Assembly: GCF_027497195.1 (NCBI RefSeq) | Contig: NZ_CP114905.1 | Span: forward strand, 5,157,001-5,221,000 | DNA from: Streptomyces sp. WMMC500 | GTDB taxonomy: Bacteria; Actinomycetota; Actinomycetes; Streptomycetales; Streptomycetaceae | Direction of reading: 5' to 3' | Length of the DNA stretch: 64,000 nt | In this document: positions 8,246 through 16,528 of the stretch, piece after piece | How positions within the stretch are numbered: position 1 is the stretch's first letter | Layout: each line of letters opens with the position of its first letter | Position numbers and translations under genes: made by a program | Notes under the pieces: model-generated | What the model was told of the DNA's origin: nothing | Databases searched by the model: none | What the model saw: the letters and a program-made list of their open reading frames with translations, nothing else

Positions 8246-9670
8246 TCATCGCGGCGTCGCCGGCTTCCGCCGGCGTCCGAGGAGCGCCCCGGCGCCGAGT
8301 GCCCCGGCGAGGACGAGCGCGGCGTTGACCCCGACCGCGGCCCTGACCCCGTCGAGCACCGCCCGCGGGCCGTCACCGCCGGCCGCGGTGATCCGGGCGG
8401 TGGCGACGGCGCTCATCACCGGGATGCCCATCGTGATGCCGACCTGCTGGGTCATCGTCGCGAGCCCCGTGGCCAGGCCCTGTTCGGAGTCGGGCAGCCC
8501 GGAGGTGGCGGCGACCATGAACCCGACGATCATCAGCATGTTGCCGACCCCGCCGGCGAACGTCGCCGCGTGCAGCAGCCAGATCCAGTCGCCGGAGGTG
8601 CCGAGCGCGAGCAGCGACGCGGTGGCGACGGCCTGGGCCACGCCTCCGTAGACGATGGCCGCACGGCTGCCCACGCGGCCGACGACGCGCCCGCCGAGGG
8701 TGCCGCCGAGGACGGTGCCCAGTCCCAGGACGCCGAAGGCGAGGCCGGTGGCGAGCGGGGTGTAGCCGAGCACTTCCTGCAGGTAGAGGGTGAGGAGGAA
8801 GACGAGGGAGGTCTCGGTGAGGAAGGCGACGAGGCCGGCGGCGTTGCCCCACACGACGGTGGGGCGCCGGAGGATGCGTACCGGCACCAGCGGCTTCTGT
8901 GCCCGCTGCTCGACAAACCAGAAAGCGGTGAGCAATACGGCGCCCCCGCCGAGCGCGGCGAGGGTGACCGGCTCGGTCCAGCCGGCCTCGCCGGCGTGGG
9001 TGAGCCCGTAGACGACCGCGAGCAGCCCGCCGGTGACGGTGACCGCGCCGGGGAGGTCGAGCCGGGGCCGGGCCCCGGGGCGGGAGTCGGCGATGACCGC
9101 GGGGGCGACGGCGAGGATCACGGCGGTCACGGGCACGTTGACGAGGAAGGCCCAGCGCCAGGAGAGCAGGTCCGTGAGGAGCCCGCCGAGTATCGCGCCC
9201 GCGGTGAACCCGGCGGACATCAGCGCCCCGTTGAGCCCGAGCGCCCGCTGCCGCAGCGGCCCCTCAGGGAAGGCCGTGGTGAGCAGGGACAGCCCGGCGG
9301 GAACGACGGCGGCGGTGGCCAGGCCCTGGAGCACGCGGGCGACGAGCAGCATTCCCGGGGAGGTGGCGACGCCGCCGAGTACGGAGGACAGGCCGAGCAG
9401 GGCCATGCCGCCGAGGAAGAGCCGCTTGCGGCCGAAGAGGAGGGTGAAGCCCGCGGCGGCGAGGGCGAAGGCGGTGGCGATCCACTGCAGGTGGGCGAGG
9501 GGGAAGCCGAGGCCGGCGCCGACGACGGGGAGGGCGACGTTGAGGATGGAGAAGTCCACCGCGACCAGGAACTGGGCGCCGAGGAGGAGGGTGAGCACGA
9601 GCTTCTGCCGGCCGGTCATGCGGAGTGCGGCGGGGGAGGGCGCGGTGGCGGCTTCGTCGAGCACGGACAT
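8246..9670 (-). CDS. MFS drug exporter, DHA2 (EmrB/QacA) family
   Basis: This 474-residue polytopic membrane protein has about 14 predicted helices. Segments such as LVAVDFSILNVALPVVGAGL and LVARVLQGLATAAVVPAGLS are typical of DHA2 proton-driven multidrug exporters. It is divergently transcribed from a TetR gene, with two matching inverted repeats in the 98-bp gap. That is the classical arrangement for a substrate-inducible efflux pump. The downstream hydrolase may modify the same compound. Confidence 0.92.
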   Translation of the reverse strand: MSVLDEAATAPSPAALRMTGRQKLVLTLLLGAQFLVAVDFSILNVALPVVGAGLGFPLAHLQWIATAFALAAAGFTLLFGRKRLFLGGMALLGLSSVLGGVATSPGMLLVARVLQGLATAAVVPAGLSLLTTAFPEGPLRQRALGLNGALMSAGFTAGAILGGLLTDLLSWRWAFLVNVPVTAVILAVAPAVIADSRPGARPRLDLPGAVTVTGGLLAVVYGLTHAGEAGWTEPVTLAALGGGAVLLTAFWFVEQRAQKPLVPVRILRRPTVVWGNAAGLVAFLTETSLVFLLTLYLQEVLGYTPLATGLAFGVLGLGTVLGGTLGGRVVGRVGSRAAIVYGGVAQAVATASLLALGTSGDWIWLLHAATFAGGVGNMLMIVGFMVAATSGLPDSEQGLATGLATMTQQVGITMGIPVMSAVATARITAAGGDGPRAVLDGVRAAVGVNAALVLAGALGAGALLGRRRKPATPR

Positions 9671-9691
9671 GGAGGTTCCCTTCGAGCGGGC

Positions 9692-9713
9692 TAACGGGAC
9701 CTGTGTTCCGTTA
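9692..9713. promoter_or_regulatory. TetR operator 1 (MFS side)
   Basis: TAACGG-N10-CCGTTA, perfect 6-bp arms. It begins 21 bp upstream of the MFS start codon, where it would block transcription of the exporter. Confidence 0.7.
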
Positions 9714-9746
9714 AGCTGGTGTCGAAGGTAGCAGGAGACCCGCTAT

Positions 9747-9768
9747 TAATGAAACTGGAGTGCCGTTA
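9747..9768. promoter_or_regulatory. TetR operator 2 (abutting the tetR start codon)
   Basis: TAATGA-N10-CCGTTA has the same 22-bp architecture as operator 1, with a degenerate left arm. It ends at 9768, directly before the ATG at 9769, and covers the Shine-Dalgarno, so autorepression is expected. Confidence 0.6.
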
Positions 9769-10380
9769 ATGAGTTCCGAGTCCGATCCCGGCACCCTGAG
9801 GCCCGGCGGCCGTACCGCCCGGGTCCGGGCGGCGGTCCTGCGGGCCGCCGGCGACGCACTGGCGGAACAGGGCTTCGCCCACCTCGACCTCGCCGACGTC
9901 GCCCGCCGCGCCGAGGTCGGCAAGACCACCGTCTACCGCCGCTGGGGCTCGGCCACCGGGCTCATCGCCGACCTGCTCGCGGACATGGCGGAGCAGTCCG
10001 TACCGCGCACCGAGACCGGCACCCTCCTCGGCGACCTGCGCGCCAACGCCCGCCTCGTCCTGGGCACCCTGACCGACCCGCGGCAGGGCGCGCTGTTCCG
10101 CGCCGTGATCGCGGCGGCCACGTGCGACGACCGCACGGCGGCGGCCCTGCACCGCTTCTACGCGATCCGCATCGCCGAGTGGGCCCCCTGCGTGGAACAG
10201 GCCGTGGCCCGCGGCGAACTCCCCGAAGGCACCGACCCCCGCGAAGTCGTCCGCGCCGTCTCCGCCCCCCTGTACTACCGCCTGCTCGCCAGCGGCGACC
10301 CCCTCGACGAAGCCGCCGCCGACCGCGCCGCGGAGGCGGCGGCGGTGGCGGCGCGGGCGGGGGCGTACGTGGGCGGATAA
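9769..10380 (+). CDS. TetR family transcriptional regulator
   Basis: This is a 203-residue regulator. The HTH (about 15-62) includes RAAGDALAEQGFAHLDLADV and VGKTTVYRRWGS. The C-terminal domain (TetR_C type, with GALFRAVIAAATCDDRTAAAL) should bind the efflux substrate. The ATG at 9769 is favoured because GGAG at 9757-9760 is a plausible ribosome site, and the GTG at 9760 would add only three residues. It divergently controls the MFS exporter through operators at 9692 and 9747. Confidence 0.9.
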   Translation: MSSESDPGTLRPGGRTARVRAAVLRAAGDALAEQGFAHLDLADVARRAEVGKTTVYRRWGSATGLIADLLADMAEQSVPRTETGTLLGDLRANARLVLGTLTDPRQGALFRAVIAAATCDDRTAAALHRFYAIRIAEWAPCVEQAVARGELPEGTDPREVVRAVSAPLYYRLLASGDPLDEAAADRAAEAAAVAARAGAYVGG

Positions 10381-10467
10381 GCCGTTCGGCGGCGGCCGGC
10401 CGGGTGCAGGCACGGTGATCGCTGCGTGGTACCGCAGAGCGGGCGAGCGCCGGCTGGGGGCGGTGCG

Positions 10468-11343
10468 TCAGGCGTCGTGCTCGCGGAGGAAGGACTCCAG
10501 GCCCGGCAGGTCGTCGGTGTTGATCCAGTCCACGTTCGCGTCGAGCAGCGTGCGCCACAGGTTGTCGCGCGCCGGGCCCGGGGCGTCGGGCGTGGCCCAG
10601 AAGCGGATGGTCTGGCCCTGCCGGTGGGCGGTGTGGACGATCAGGTTCAGCCAGTTGCGCTCGGCGGCCGGCATCGTGCCGGTGCCCTGCCAGGTGAAGC
10701 TGGAGTTCCAGTTGCCGCTGACGAGCGGGATGAACGACGCGGGGACACCGGAGTTGATGTCGTCGTGGCGGCCGTCGTAGAAGGCGTAGCGGAGCTTCTC
10801 GGCCTCCATCGGCGCCCGGGCGCCGCGGTCGCCGGAGATCACGGCGGTCACCGCGCGGCGGCGGACCCGGCCGCCGGCGGCCGAGCTGAAGATCGAGCCG
10901 TAGCCGCGCAGCACCTCGGACAGCGCGCGGTAGGTGGGGTCGCCGGGGGTCTTGAGGTCGATGAGCAGTTGCAGGGTCAGCTTGTGGCCCTTGTAGACGC
11001 GGCCGCCGTTGGCGCGTATGCGGCGTGCGAGCGGGTCGAGGTAGAGCCGCTGGAGGGTGCGTTCGGGGTCGAGCTGCGACGCGTCGTGGGCGACGAGGAG
11101 TTGGCCGTCGACCAGCCAGATGTCCGACTCGACGCTGGCGAAGCCGTGGTCGAGCGCGTCGAGGAGCGGGCGCTCGTGGAGGTAGTCGTTGTGCGCGTGC
11201 GCCCGCCGCAGCGGCGCGGGCCCGCGGCCGCGGGCCCGGCCGCGGTCGGCGGCGTGGGCGGACGAGGCGAGCCCTCCGGCGAGCGCGCCGCCGGCGGCGG
11301 CGGACAGCGTGGCGACGGCGCGGCGTCTGGAGTAGGCGGACAC
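10468..11343 (-). CDS. Tat-exported glycerophosphodiester phosphodiesterase-like protein
   Basis: This 291-residue protein has an N-terminal SRRRAVATLSAAAGGALAGG segment, a twin-arginine-type signal. The mature part begins with HAHNDYLHERPLLDAL and has SVESDIWLVDGQLLVAHD. This is the GDPD/PI-PLC-like TIM barrel, in which these His, Asp and Glu residues form the acid-base and metal site. It probably hydrolyses phosphodiesters outside the membrane. A GGGGAGGG Shine-Dalgarno precedes the GTG start. Confidence 0.85.
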   Translation of the reverse strand: MSAYSRRRAVATLSAAAGGALAGGLASSAHAADRGRARGRGPAPLRRAHAHNDYLHERPLLDALDHGFASVESDIWLVDGQLLVAHDASQLDPERTLQRLYLDPLARRIRANGGRVYKGHKLTLQLLIDLKTPGDPTYRALSEVLRGYGSIFSSAAGGRVRRRAVTAVISGDRGARAPMEAEKLRYAFYDGRHDDINSGVPASFIPLVSGNWNSSFTWQGTGTMPAAERNWLNLIVHTAHRQGQTIRFWATPDAPGPARDNLWRTLLDANVDWINTDDLPGLESFLREHDA

Positions 11344-11581
11344 GGGTCCCTCCCCTGGTACGGCGATCAGGATGGACCGAAGTATCGACGCCGCGGGGCG
11401 ACTTGCACAGGGCGCCCGCGGTGAACGGGAGTTGACCCGTGTACGGCACGGGCGGCCGGCCCGGTGCGGACGCGCGGCAGGTCCGTGGGCGCACGAGGCC
11501 GCGTGGCGCGGGGCGCCTCCGGCTCCGTACCGTACGAGCCGCGCGGGCCGCGCTCCGTGCGGCTCGTCCGGTCCCGCCGCC

Positions 11582-13243
11582 TCAGCTCCCGCCGTACGAA
11601 CCGCCCGACGGGCGCGCCCGGTCGAGGATCGCCGCCGTGTCCACCCCCGGCGGCAGCGTGCCGAACGCCAGCCCGCCGTCGCCGTCGAGGCGCGCCGCGC
11701 AGAAGGCGTCCGCCACCGCGGCGTTCCCGTGCCGGTGCAGCAGCGCGCCCTGGAGCACCAGCGCCATCGACTCGACCACGCGCCGCGCCCGGTACTCCAC
11801 CGCCGTCACGTCCGCCAGGTCCTTGCGCAGCCGCACGACCGCCGCGTCGAGCCGCGCGTCGGCGCCCGCGACGGCGTCGACCTCGGCGAAGAACGCCGTC
11901 ACCGTCTCCGGGCTGCGGGCCATCGCGCGCAGCGCGTCGAGCGCGGCGACGTTGCCGGATCCCTCCCAGATCGACGGCAGCGGCGCCTCCCGGTACAGCC
12001 GCGGCATGCCGGACTCCTCGACGTACCCGTTGCCGCCCAGGCACTCCAGCGCCTCCGCCGCGTGCGCGGGACCGCGCTTGCACACCCAGTACTTGGTCAC
12101 CGCGAGCCCGATCCGGCGGAACAGCGTCTCCTGTTCATCGGCGGTGCCCGTCTCGCCGCGGTCCACGGCGGCGGCCAGCCGCATGCTCGCCACGGTCGCC
12201 GCCTCGGCCTCCACGGCGAGGTCGGCGAGCACGTTCGTCATCAGTGGCTGGTCCGCGAGCCGCGCGCCGAACGCCCGGCGGTGCGCGGCGTGGTGCAGGG
12301 CCTGGACGACGCCGAGGCGCATGCCGCCGGCGGTGGCCAGCGCGCAGTCCAGCCGCGTCATGTTGACCATCTTGATGATGGTCTTCACGCCCGCGCCCTC
12401 CTCGCCGACCAGGTGGCCGACCGCGCCCTCGTACTCGATCTCGGCGGAGGCGTTGGAGCGGTTGCCGAGCTTGTCCTTCAGGCGCATGAGGCGGAGGGCG
12501 TTGCGGGTGCCGTCCGGCAGCACGCGGGGGACGAGGAAGCAGGACAGCCCGCCGGGCGCCTGGGCGAGGGTGAGGAAGACGTCGGACATGGGCGCGGAGG
12601 TGAACCACTTGTGGCCGGTGAGCGCGTAGAGCCCGGCGCCGTCGCCGGCCGGCACGGCGCGGGTGGTGTTGGCGCGGACGTCGGAGCCGCCCTGCTTCTC
12701 CGTCATCGACATCCCGGCGATGAGGCCGGACTTGGCGGTGGGCGGGCGCAGCCCGAAGTCGTACGAGGCGGAGGTCAGCAGCGGCTCGTACGCGGCGGCG
12801 AGCTCCGGCGAGGTGCGCAGCGCGGGCACGGCGGCGTACGTCATGGAGACGGGGCACAGGTGGCCGGCGTCGGTCTGGCCCCAGACGAAGAGCTTCGCGG
12901 CGCGCGCGACGTGCGTGCCGGGGGTGCGCTCCCGCCAGGGCGCGGCGTGCAGGCCGTGCGCGACGGCGGTACGCATCAACTCGTGCCAGTGCGGGTGGAA
13001 CTCGACCTCGTCGACGCGGTGCCCGTAGCGGTCGTGGGTACGCAGGACGGGCGGCTGCTCCTCGACGTCGCGGGCCCACTCCTGGGCCTGCGCGCCCCCG
13101 GCGAGCAGCCCCAGCTCGCGCACGCCGTCCTCGGCCCAGGCGGCGCCGTGGGCGCGGAGGGACTCCCGGAGGGCGGGGTAGGCGGCGACGTCGTAGGAGG
13201 TGAGCGGCGGGGGCTGGTTGGTGACCTCATGGGTCGTCGGCAT
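11582..13243 (-). CDS. AidB-like acyl-CoA dehydrogenase family flavoprotein
   Basis: This 553-residue protein matches the AidB/isovaleryl-CoA dehydrogenase subgroup. The N-terminal signature PVLRTHDRYGHRVDEVEFHP and TDAGHLCPVSMTYA lead into the FAD-binding core with GMSMTEKQGGSDVRANTT. The region near SIWEGSGNVAALDALR is the family's conserved C-terminal part. E. coli AidB protects DNA against alkylation, but the enzymatic role of these homologs is uncertain. The start overlaps the end of the upstream TetR gene by 17 bp, so the two are co-transcribed. Confidence 0.9.
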   Translation of the reverse strand: MPTTHEVTNQPPPLTSYDVAAYPALRESLRAHGAAWAEDGVRELGLLAGGAQAQEWARDVEEQPPVLRTHDRYGHRVDEVEFHPHWHELMRTAVAHGLHAAPWRERTPGTHVARAAKLFVWGQTDAGHLCPVSMTYAAVPALRTSPELAAAYEPLLTSASYDFGLRPPTAKSGLIAGMSMTEKQGGSDVRANTTRAVPAGDGAGLYALTGHKWFTSAPMSDVFLTLAQAPGGLSCFLVPRVLPDGTRNALRLMRLKDKLGNRSNASAEIEYEGAVGHLVGEEGAGVKTIIKMVNMTRLDCALATAGGMRLGVVQALHHAAHRRAFGARLADQPLMTNVLADLAVEAEAATVASMRLAAAVDRGETGTADEQETLFRRIGLAVTKYWVCKRGPAHAAEALECLGGNGYVEESGMPRLYREAPLPSIWEGSGNVAALDALRAMARSPETVTAFFAEVDAVAGADARLDAAVVRLRKDLADVTAVEYRARRVVESMALVLQGALLHRHGNAAVADAFCAARLDGDGGLAFGTLPPGVDTAAILDRARPSGGSYGGS

Positions 13244-13847
13244 GGGGGACTCCCAGGGCTCGCAGGGTGAAGGCGACGAGGTGCGCGGGGGTGTCGGCCC
13301 CGGCGCCGCCCGCGACCGCGCCGGACAGCGGTCCGATCAGCGCCTCCGCGCACGCACCGACGAGACCGGCCGCGGTCAGCAGCGGGTCCTGCCGGGGCAG
13401 CCGCCCGGCGGCGGTGCCCTCGGCGATGCGGGCGGCGAGCACGTCGCGGAACGCCCGCCGGAAGACGAGGCGTTCGGTCTCGACGGCGGTGTCGACGGGC
13501 TCGGCGAGCAGCGCGTACGCCAGCCGCGGACGGGCCAGCGCCCGGCGCGCGAACGTCTCCGCGGCGGCGGCGACACCCGCCGCGGGGTCGTCGGGCCGGC
13601 GGGCGGCGGCGGAGACGGCGTCGACCTCGGCGGTGACGACGCTGCGGAACAGCTCGACGGCGAGCACCGACTTGCTGGGGAAGTGCCGGTAGACGCTGCC
13701 GGTGGCGATGCCGGCCCGGGCGGCCACGGCGGCGACGGTGCAGCCGCCGTAGCCCTCGTCGGCGAGGAGCGCGCGGGCGGCGTCGAGGAGTGCGTGCCGC
13801 CGGTCGTCCATCCGCGCCTGGACGGCGGGGGTGCGGCGGTAGGGCAT
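13227..13847 (-). CDS. TetR family transcriptional regulator
   Basis: This is a 206-residue regulator. The HTH at about 14-60 contains LLDAARALLADEGYGGCTVA and GIATGSVYRHFPSKS. The C-terminal domain resembles TetR_C families of acyl-CoA/fatty-acid regulators. It is the promoter-proximal gene of a two-gene operon with the AidB-like dehydrogenase. A 25-bp inverted repeat only 9 bp upstream of its ATG probably serves autorepression. Confidence 0.9.
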   Translation of the reverse strand: MPYRRTPAVQARMDDRRHALLDAARALLADEGYGGCTVAAVAARAGIATGSVYRHFPSKSVLAVELFRSVVTAEVDAVSAAARRPDDPAAGVAAAAETFARRALARPRLAYALLAEPVDTAVETERLVFRRAFRDVLAARIAEGTAAGRLPRQDPLLTAAGLVGACAEALIGPLSGAVAGGAGADTPAHLVAFTLRALGVPHADDP

Positions 13848-13855
13848 GGGAAGGA

Positions 13856-13880
13856 TTGAAGCAGCGATTCAGAGCTTCAA
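13856..13880. promoter_or_regulatory. Candidate TetR operator
   Basis: Arms TTGAAGC (13856-13862) and GCTTCAA (13874-13880) are perfect, with an 11-nt spacer. It lies immediately upstream of the tetR-aidB operon. Confidence 0.6.
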
Positions 13881-13925
13881 CAAGAGGCACGGAGCGATGT
13901 CAGTGGCGGGTGCCAGACTCGGGGC

Positions 13926-14399
13926 ATGACGGATGAGCTGCGGCTGAGGGATGTGGTCGAGGCGGACCTGGAGGTCTTCCTCGCGCACGAGCACGACCCG
14001 GAGAACGTGCGGCGGTCGCACTTCCCGCCGCGCGAGCGGGAGCGTTTCCTGACGCACTGGCGGGAGCGGGTCCTGGGGGACCCGACGGGCCTGGTGCAGA
14101 CCGTGGAGGTCGACGGCCGGGTCGCGGGGAACGTGGTGGCGTGGTGGGACGGCGACCGGCGGTTCCTGGGCTATGTCTTCGGCCGCGAGTTCTGGGGCCG
14201 GGGCATAGGCACGCGGGCGGTGGCCCGGTTCCTGGAGCTGGAGCGCCACCGGCCCCTGCACGCGGACCCGTACGTGGGGAACGAGGGCTCGGTCCGCCTG
14301 CTGGAGAAGCTCGGCTTCCGCCGGACGGGCAGCACGGAGTGGAACGGCGAGGACGAGCACGTGATGCTGGTCCTGGGAGGGCCCGACTCGGCGGCCTAG
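13926..14399 (+). CDS. GNAT N-acetyltransferase (RimJ/RimL type)
   Basis: This is a 157-residue acetyltransferase. The acetyl-CoA loop is in FWGRGIGTRAVARFL, followed by ADPYVGNEGSVRLLEKLGF, which is typical of the RimJ/RimL class. The N-terminus LRLRDVVEADLEVFLAHE fits the fold start. The gene stands alone, facing a DUF2277 gene. The acceptor substrate is unknown. Confidence 0.88.
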   Translation: MTDELRLRDVVEADLEVFLAHEHDPENVRRSHFPPRERERFLTHWRERVLGDPTGLVQTVEVDGRVAGNVVAWWDGDRRFLGYVFGREFWGRGIGTRAVARFLELERHRPLHADPYVGNEGSVRLLEKLGFRRTGSTEWNGEDEHVMLVLGGPDSAA

Positions 14400-14484
14400 G
14401 CGGTCCGGGCCCGGTGGCCTGGCGGCATGGTCGGGCTCAGATCGGGGCCCGGGGGCTCGGCCGGCTCAGGTCGGGGGTCCCGCT

Positions 14485-14520
14485 CAGGTCCGGGGTCGGG
14501 CCCAGGTCCGGGGTCGGGCC
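14485..14520. repeat. Perfect 18-bp tandem duplication
   Basis: CAGGTCCGGGGTCGGGCC occurs twice head-to-tail (14485-14502, 14503-14520), inside a GGTC-rich stretch (about 14420-14525) between convergent genes. The 178-bp intergenic region shows no gene. Confidence 0.85.
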
Positions 14521-14577
14521 AGGACCCGTCCACGCGCGTGGCCGGGCCGTCCCGGTCACCCGCGCGGCCCGTGCGGG

Positions 14578-14799
14578 CTACGCCGCGCCCTTGCCGCCGC
14601 GGACCACCAGCGAGTCCAGCAGCTCCTGCGTCACCGCCGCGATCTCCTCCACCGCCTTGTCGAACGCCTCGGCGTTGTGCGGCGCGGGGTGGCGGAAGCC
14701 GGAGATCTTCCGTACGTACTGCAGAGCTGCCGCCCGCATGTCGTCGTCCGTGACAGTGTCGGCGTACGGGGGGCGCAGGGTCTTGATGCTTCGGCACAT
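14578..14799 (-). CDS. DUF2277 domain protein
   Basis: This 73-residue protein opens with MCRSIKTLRPPYADTVTDDD and ends LLDSLVVRGGKGAA. This pattern, with the N-terminal Cys2 and central RKISGFRHPAPHN, is the small DUF2277 family found across actinobacteria and other phyla. No function is established. It lies downstream of the large membrane protein gene (62-bp gap, same strand), possibly in one transcript. Confidence 0.85.
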   Translation of the reverse strand: MCRSIKTLRPPYADTVTDDDMRAAALQYVRKISGFRHPAPHNAEAFDKAVEEIAAVTQELLDSLVVRGGKGAA

Positions 14800-14861
14800 A
14801 TGTACGACGGTACGCCGTGCCGGTGACATCCGGCCGTGGCCGCCGGGGCAGGCACCGAGGG

Positions 14862-16415
14862 CTACCAGCTCGTGACCAGCAGGTGGTTGACGGCCAGCGC
14901 CACCGCGGCCTGCGCGGCCAGCCACGCGCGGTGGTCGCGGGCCGGGAGCAGGGCGGCGGCCGGCAGCAGCCAGAGGGTGAACGGCAGCCAGATCCGCTCC
15001 GTCTCCGCCTTGCTGAGCCCCGAGAGATCGGCCGCCACGATGCAGGCGAGCCCGGCGACCGCCATGGCCGCCAGGGCGTACGCGGCGGGGGGCGCGGCAC
15101 GCCGCGGCCAGGCGGTGCGCACCGCGCGCCGGGCGCCCGCCACCGCCGCCAGGCCGGCGCTGAGCGCCGCGACGGCCAGATTCGCCCACACCCAGTAGCT
15201 GTACGGGCGCTCTCCGCCGAAGCCCTGGTAGTAGCGCTCGTGCAGCCGCGTGTACCCCTCCCACCACCAGAAGCCCGCGGCCGTGAAGGCCACCGCGACC
15301 GGCAGCGCACCCAGCACCACCCACGGCAGCGTGCGCAGCACCGCGGGCCCGCGGCCGCCGCGGGCGGCGCACCACAGGACCGCCGCCATCGGCAGCACCA
15401 GCAGCGTCAGCCCGTACGAGAGGTACACCGTCCACCCCAGCAGCAGCCCCGCGCCCGTCGCCGCCACCGCCGGGCGCCGCGCCGTCCGCGTCGCGGCCAG
15501 CGCCAGCAGCGCCAGGCCCCACGCGGCCACCGCCGCGAAGTAGCCGTCCGCCGACACGCCCGCCCAGACCGCCCACGGGCCCAGCACCAGGAACGGTGCC
15601 GCGCGCCGCGTACGGTCCTCGCCGCCCAGCGCCCGCAGCGCCACCAGCACCCCGACCGCCGCGGACCCGCCCACCGTGATGCAGAAGGCCGCCGCCCAGG
15701 CCCCGCCGTCCAGCCCCGCGCGGTCCAGGCCGACGAACGTGAGGACCGCGCCGGGCGGGTGCCCGGCGATGTGCGCGGGCCAGTTGTCCGGGGTCTGGAT
15801 GAGGATGTGGTCGGTGAACGTGCGGACGGCGTGCCCCAGGTCGGCGAAGCGGGCGACGGTCTCGGGCCGGGCGTACTCGTTCGTCCGCGTCAACTGCTCG
15901 GTGACGCCGTCCCGCCACCCGTCGACCAGCGCCAGGGACCAGATCCACGCCATCGACGCCGCCCACGTGGTGAGGAGCAGGCGCCGCCACGGCAGGCGGT
16001 CGGCGAGCCCCGGCCCGTACGCGACGACGGCGACGGCGACGGTGAGCGCCGCGAGGGTGGCGGGCCCCAGGTGCGGGTCCCAGGAGGCGGACAGAGGCGG
16101 CCAGCGTACGTGCAGGATGTCGTCGCCGTTGACGGCACGTCCGACGAGGACGGCCGCCGTGATCAGCGCGGCGGCGAGGCCGGCGGCCAGGAGGTCCCGG
16201 CGGCGGCCGGCGGTGCTGCGGGCCGGCGGGGAGGCGGCGGGCACGGCACCGGCCTCCGCCGCTGCCGCGGTTCCGGGCCGGGTCGCGGCTCCGGCTCCGG
16301 CTCCGGCTTCGGCGTCGGCTCCGTGCGCGGGCTGCGCGCCGGATCCCGTCGCGGTCTCGGTTCCGGTGTCTGTCTCCGTACCGGCGCCGGGCGGCCGGGT
16401 GGGTGAGGAGGTCAC
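14862..16415 (-). CDS. Polytopic membrane protein, glycosyltransferase-like
   Basis: This 517-residue protein has a disordered Thr/Gly/Ala-rich N-terminus (1-70) followed by about 12 hydrophobic helices. The loop containing TFTDHILIQTPDNWPAHIAGHPPGAV and the overall layout recall membrane-embedded GT-C type sugar or mannosyl transferases, but no decisive DxD motif is seen. The GTG start follows a TAGCGT -10-like hexamer by 6 nt with no Shine-Dalgarno, so it is probably leaderless. Its neighbours include two glycosyltransferases and an SDR, which makes a role in polymer or lipid glycosylation plausible but unproven. Confidence 0.75.
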   Translation of the reverse strand: MTSSPTRPPGAGTETDTGTETATGSGAQPAHGADAEAGAGAGAATRPGTAAAAEAGAVPAASPPARSTAGRRRDLLAAGLAAALITAAVLVGRAVNGDDILHVRWPPLSASWDPHLGPATLAALTVAVAVVAYGPGLADRLPWRRLLLTTWAASMAWIWSLALVDGWRDGVTEQLTRTNEYARPETVARFADLGHAVRTFTDHILIQTPDNWPAHIAGHPPGAVLTFVGLDRAGLDGGAWAAAFCITVGGSAAVGVLVALRALGGEDRTRRAAPFLVLGPWAVWAGVSADGYFAAVAAWGLALLALAATRTARRPAVAATGAGLLLGWTVYLSYGLTLLVLPMAAVLWCAARGGRGPAVLRTLPWVVLGALPVAVAFTAAGFWWWEGYTRLHERYYQGFGGERPYSYWVWANLAVAALSAGLAAVAGARRAVRTAWPRRAAPPAAYALAAMAVAGLACIVAADLSGLSKAETERIWLPFTLWLLPAAALLPARDHRAWLAAQAAVALAVNHLLVTSW

Positions 16416-16528
16416 GTCGCCACGCTAGGCAGCGGCGGGGCGCTCGCGCCCGGAACGCGCGGCGACGTCACGCTTTCGTCAGGAGTCGGTGCCGTGATAC
16501 GGGTGTATCCGCGGCCTACGGTCGGTTC

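Noticed and set aside
8126..9694. Plus-strand open frame across the MFS gene
   Set aside because: Gly/Glu/Ala-rich low-complexity product opposite a well-conserved transporter; a shadow frame.
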